A DNA stretch of 9,511 nucleotides from assembly GCA_947447845.1 (NCBI GenBank), contig CANFNO010000062.1, positions 1 through 9,511 of the forward strand, given 5' to 3'. Under the pieces are notes generated by a model. It saw nothing but the letters and a program-made list of their open reading frames with translations, had not been told where the DNA came from and searched no databases. Within the stretch, counting starts at the first letter, position 1. Each line of letters opens with the position of its first letter. The position numbers and the translations under genes are program-made. This document shows, piece by piece, positions 7,039-9,511 of the stretch. The DNA is from Burkholderiales bacterium (GTDB taxonomy: Bacteria > Pseudomonadota > Gammaproteobacteria > Burkholderiales > Burkholderiaceae).

Positions 7039-8202
7039 ATGGAATGCTCGAACTGCGGTGTGGCCTTGCGCCCTACTGCCAAAATTTGTATCAAATGTGG
7101 AACTCCGGTGGCGCAGGCAACGGCTGAGCCGCAGGCTTCGGAGCTTCCCCCACCTGTGCCTGTGCCTGTACCTGTGCCGCAGCCACAGGCGCCCATACGA
7201 GAATTGGCAAACGTAACTGCGGGTCCGACATTTGAGGCTGCACCGGCAGACTTGTACATGAAGGTGCCTGCTCAAAGATCGGCCCCCACTGCTGCTCCGT
7301 CGGCTGCGTCCGCAGCAATAGGTGCCGCTTCCGCTCGGCCTGCCGCGGTAAAGTCCGGCGCAGCAATGAAGTGGACCTTGACCGCCACAGCGGTCGTGGC
7401 GGCCATTGCTGTATTTTATTTTTCCGTCGTGCGCGTGCTCGCCACGAAGTCTGCAGAAACTCCGCATGCTGAAGCAGTGGCTCCCGCCGCGCCGGTGCCA
7501 GCGCCACCAGCAGCGGCTGCAACGGTTTCTGTAGCAACACCCGCGCTGACTACGGAGGCCCCGCCTGCGGTGGCAGTTGCACCACAGGCAACTGCGGTAC
7601 CGGCGCCAGCCACTGCGGTGGAAGCGGTGGGCACACAAACGGTTCCCCAGGCTGGAAGCCTGTCCAGGGAGGTGCTCAATGACATGCTGACCAAGGCAAC
7701 TGGCGGAGACTGGGTAGGACTAGATGAAAAGGTGCGCGCATCGAAGGCCACCGTCTATGAGTTAGGCGATCGCAAGTCGGCTCGTGAATTCAACAAGGCA
7801 GGGCTCGACTACCTGGCCAAGGGCGAACCCGAAAAGGCCATTGTCGAACTGGAAAAGGCATCCAACGCGAGCCGGGGTGATGTGGAAATACGTAACAACC
7901 TGGGTTACGCAGAGCTCAAGGCACGCCACTTTGAAAAGGCGACCGGCTATTTTTTGGACACGCTGCTGATCGACCCCACACGCACTGCATGTTGGGCCAA
8001 CGTGGCGGAATCCTTTGCAGAGCGTGACAAGTCTGTTGCTGCCAACGCCGCCCTGCTTTTGAGCCAGCATTTTTCGCGCAACCAGGCCAAGACGATCGAG
8101 TTTTATGCCACCGGGTTGGGCCAGCTACCTTCGGAAAAGTTTAGGGCAGCAGTTGCTTCCGTTTTGCCCGCCCTTTCCAATGTCCCCCAATTTGCGCGTT
8201 AG
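7039..8202 (+). CDS. Zinc-ribbon, single-membrane-helix, TPR-repeat protein (operon gene F)
   Basis: The 387-residue product begins MECSNCG. Four cysteines in the order C3-x2-C6-x10-C17-x2-C20 form a short zinc ribbon. A Pro/Ala/Val-rich linker follows, with four PV dipeptides at residues 39-46, then a predicted membrane helix at about 112-135 (WTLTATAVVAAIAVFYFSVV), then a second long Ala/Pro/Val-rich linker to about 200. Residues about 250-345 contain TPR-like repeats, starting at NKAGLDYLAKGEPEKAIVEL and followed by NNLGYAELKARHFEKATGYF; the third helix pair is degenerate. Lys and Arg before the helix favour an N-in orientation, with the ribbon in the cytosol and the TPRs in the periplasm. 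Zinc-ribbon membrane proteins commonly neighbour YdjI-type SPFH proteins (YdjG in Bacillus). The ribosome binding site (TAGG, 7025-7028) is weak and ten bases upstream. The partner of the TPRs is unknown; the secreted product of gene G is a natural candidate. Confidence 0.88.
   Translation: MECSNCGVALRPTAKICIKCGTPVAQATAEPQASELPPPVPVPVPVPQPQAPIRELANVTAGPTFEAAPADLYMKVPAQRSAPTAAPSAASAAIGAASARPAAVKSGAAMKWTLTATAVVAAIAVFYFSVVRVLATKSAETPHAEAVAPAAPVPAPPAAAATVSVATPALTTEAPPAVAVAPQATAVPAPATAVEAVGTQTVPQAGSLSREVLNDMLTKATGGDWVGLDEKVRASKATVYELGDRKSAREFNKAGLDYLAKGEPEKAIVELEKASNASRGDVEIRNNLGYAELKARHFEKATGYFLDTLLIDPTRTACWANVAESFAERDKSVAANAALLLSQHFSRNQAKTIEFYATGLGQLPSEKFRAAVASVLPALSNVPQFAR
7153..7176 (+). repeat. 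Short in-frame hexanucleotide repeat coding for Pro-Val
   Basis: Four consecutive copies of CCTGTG (the third is CCTGTA) encode four Pro-Val dipeptides, residues 39-46 of gene F. Being a multiple of three, the repeat could change copy number by slippage without shifting the frame and would only lengthen or shorten the linker between the zinc ribbon and the membrane helix. Confidence 0.8.
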
Positions 8203-8211
8203 GATTTTTTA

Positions 8212-8907
8212 ATGAATCAAGTTGCCACTTTGTTTCAACGCAGCCTGGCAGGGCTTGCCATGTTGGTGCTGTCTGCGGGCACACATGCGGACCAGCTGCA
8301 GTCCATTCAGGTTGATGGCCAGGGCGAGATTGGTATACCGGTTTCCATCACCGTGAATATTGACGTATCGAATGCGTCCAGTGCCAACAAGTCCTGCGGA
8401 TTGGACATCCAGTACGGTGACGGTGTTGTCGAAGAGTTTCTGCCTGGAAGAAACGGGTCGCAGGAATTTCCCGTCCGGGTGACACACGTCTACACCACCC
8501 CCGGCAATTACGTCATCAAGGCAATCGGCAAGACGAAGTTTCGCGGCCTCGCCACAGCCATCGCTTGCTCCGGAGCAGACTTGTATGCCCCGCACTCTGT
8601 GTCAGACGGTGCAGCCCGTAAGGCACAGGAAAGTGCTGCCGCCAAGGCGGGTGAACTTGATGCCAAGGAAGCCAATCTCAGGAAGATGCAGGATGAACTG
8701 GCCAAGGTAAAGCAAGCCCAATTGCAAAGAGAGCAGGAGCTGGACCTGAAGGAAAAGCGCGCCCGTCAGGCAGAGGCTGCTGCAACCGCTGCGGCCTTCG
8801 CTGCGGCCGCAGCCAAGGAGTCCGCACTTAAAGCCACGGTCGAGCAGCCTGCGCCGCCGCCCAAGAAGGCGCCTGCCAAGCCAGCGGCAACCATCGATGC
8901 ATTTTGA
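8212..8907 (+). CDS. Secreted PKD-like-domain protein with helical Ala-rich C terminus (operon gene G)
   Basis: The last gene of the operon encodes 231 residues. The ATG has a Shine-Dalgarno AGGA (8201-8204) seven bases upstream, overlapping the stop of gene F. Residues 1-26 are a Sec signal peptide (hydrophobic LAGLAMLVLSAG, cleavage after THA), so the product is exported to the periplasm. Residues about 27-122 form a PKD-like (immunoglobulin-type) beta domain, recognised by the signatures GLDIQYGDG and VTHVYTTPGNYVIKAIG, which correspond to the FGDG and H-Y-PG-Y-V motifs of PKD domains. Two cysteines, C62 and C119, could form a disulfide. Residues about 131-205 are a long Glu/Lys/Ala-rich helix (LDAKEANLRKMQDELAKVKQ), likely a coiled coil. 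The tail from about 211 is Pro/Lys/Ala-rich (PAPPPKKAPAKP), resembling a flexible spacer as in TonB-like proteins. The product is probably periplasmic, perhaps binding the TPRs of gene F; that is inference. No catalytic motif is visible. Confidence 0.85.
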   Translation: MNQVATLFQRSLAGLAMLVLSAGTHADQLQSIQVDGQGEIGIPVSITVNIDVSNASSANKSCGLDIQYGDGVVEEFLPGRNGSQEFPVRVTHVYTTPGNYVIKAIGKTKFRGLATAIACSGADLYAPHSVSDGAARKAQESAAAKAGELDAKEANLRKMQDELAKVKQAQLQREQELDLKEKRARQAEAAATAAAFAAAAAKESALKATVEQPAPPPKKAPAKPAATIDAF

Positions 8908-9511
8908 TTGGCACCGCGCAGGATGTGCTTGACCGCTGCCTTCTGGAACCGATAAGAAAGCCACTGACTTGCGTGCCTACAACAAGTTAATGGTGGGCAG
9001 TTGCGGCATTGGCATGTGAGGGGGCCTGAGAACCGTCAGGAAAATCTCGGCTCGGGAACGCCCATCAGTTATTGATGGACTCGGGCGGGCGCTGTCAGAA
9101 GTCCTTTTCGAACGCAAGGCGGATGCCAGCCCTTTTGCGACCGCTCCCATACAGGCGGGACCTGGGGTTCGGTCAAATATTAGGTGAATGCTATTGAAGA
9201 GGTTTACTTCTGCGGCTGTAAAGCGAGTGCCACAGCCCCATTTTGGGATGGTAGTCACAAGACGCATGTGTAAGTCTTAGAAGCGCGTTTGCAACTATAT
9301 GTTTTGGATCTATTCAAGGGCCACTATGGAGCAGGCAGATCGCAATTTGCTAGTTCCGCTTGCAGCCCGTCAGAGTAATTTCTGGGCGAATTTCCAATGA
9401 CTCCTGAAGCTACATCACTGACATCACCGTCGAAATATTGCTGACTATTACTTTTGATAATTGCTAGCCAATGAGGTTGTCGGTCAGTACAGGGCCGGTG
9501 TCGGTAATCCA
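8908..9511. other. Region downstream of the operon; no supported gene
   Basis: Roughly 600 bases follow the operon without a recognisable gene. A minus-strand open stretch at 8977-9267 (96 codons) has an N-terminal methionine but no Shine-Dalgarno sequence and a composition rich in Pro, Arg and Ser, so it is left out. A small hairpin lies at 9062-9078: the arms CCATCA and TGATGG around a five-base loop, without a following T tract. I find no intrinsic terminator, tRNA, transposase fragment or direct-repeat array. At the right edge (9467-9511, minus strand) 15 open codons end in a TAG; they are too few to call as the end of a gene. The segment from about 9261 is AT-richer than the operon and may be the edge of another intergenic region. 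Confidence 0.55.

Noticed and set aside
7030..7638. Long minus-strand frame opposite gene F, rich in Cys, Arg and Ser
   Set aside because: It is the complement of the Ala/Pro/Val-rich linkers of gene F; the repeated Arg-Cys-Arg pattern is a composition artefact.
8965..8995. AACAAGTTAATG-like sequence considered as an integron attC core
   Set aside because: It does not match the GTTRRRY/RYYYAAC core pair, and no paired inverted core is visible nearby.
9062..9078. Hairpin CCATCA-loop-TGATGG considered as the operon terminator
   Set aside because: The stem is only six base pairs, is not GC-rich, lies over 150 bases from the last stop codon and is not followed by a run of T.
8977..9267. 96-codon minus-strand frame after the operon
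   Set aside because: There is no Shine-Dalgarno sequence before its start and no motif or fold pattern; it might be part of an intergenic repeat but this cannot be decided from the window.
9467..9511. Fifteen open minus-strand codons at the right edge ending in TAG, possibly the end of a gene
   Set aside because: A 15-codon run is expected by chance, and no motif supports it.
1..9511. CRISPR arrays, tRNA genes and insertion sequences
   Set aside because: No regularly spaced direct repeats, no cloverleaf-like segment with conserved T-arm sequence, and no transposase motif or paired terminal inverted repeats were found on reading both strands.

Overview
The window is moderately GC-rich, densely coding DNA from a Gram-negative bacterium. 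A betaproteobacterium of the order Burkholderiales (Comamonadaceae-like) is my best guess. That guess rests mainly on the truncated periplasmic binding protein at the left edge, whose signal peptide and first mature residues look like those of Burkholderiales NMT1/THI5-type substrate-binding proteins, and on the presence of a Sec-secreted periplasmic protein. No ribosomal or other taxonomic marker is present.

Layout. Bases 1-99 (minus strand) hold the first 33 codons of a secreted substrate-binding protein that runs off the left edge. Bases 100-1023 form a long stretch without a convincing gene, between this gene and a divergently oriented operon. Bases 1024-8907 carry seven genes, all on the plus strand, separated by only 12, 1, 6, 13, 34 and 9 bases; this is almost certainly one operon. 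Bases 8908-9511 again contain no gene I can support.

The seven genes in order are: (A) a 698-residue protein with coiled coils and a hydrophobic hairpin; (B) a 366-residue protein with an N-terminal heptad coiled coil; (C) a 329-residue protein with a bactofilin-like beta-solenoid and a helical C-terminal domain; (D) a 140-residue protein with four predicted membrane helices; (E) a 445-residue SPFH (band 7, YdjI-like) protein with a GYF_2-like domain and a TerB-like helical tail; (F) a 387-residue protein with an N-terminal zinc ribbon, one membrane helix and C-terminal TPR repeats; (G) a 231-residue secreted protein with a PKD-like beta domain, an Ala/Glu/Lys-rich helix and a Pro/Ala/Lys tail.

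How they may work together (inference). Only E, F and G contain recognisable domains. An SPFH protein of this type beside a zinc-ribbon membrane protein recalls the Bacillus subtilis ydjFGHI cluster, in which the SPFH protein YdjI and its partners bring the PspA homologue YdjF to the membrane. No PspA gene is visible here. The predicted layout spans the envelope: A to E in or at the inner face of the cytoplasmic membrane, F crossing it with its zinc ribbon inside and its TPRs outside, and G in the periplasm. The set therefore looks like a membrane-scaffold or envelope-stress assembly not described under any name I know. A role in defence is possible but nothing in the sequence shows it: there is no nuclease, NTPase or known toxin motif.
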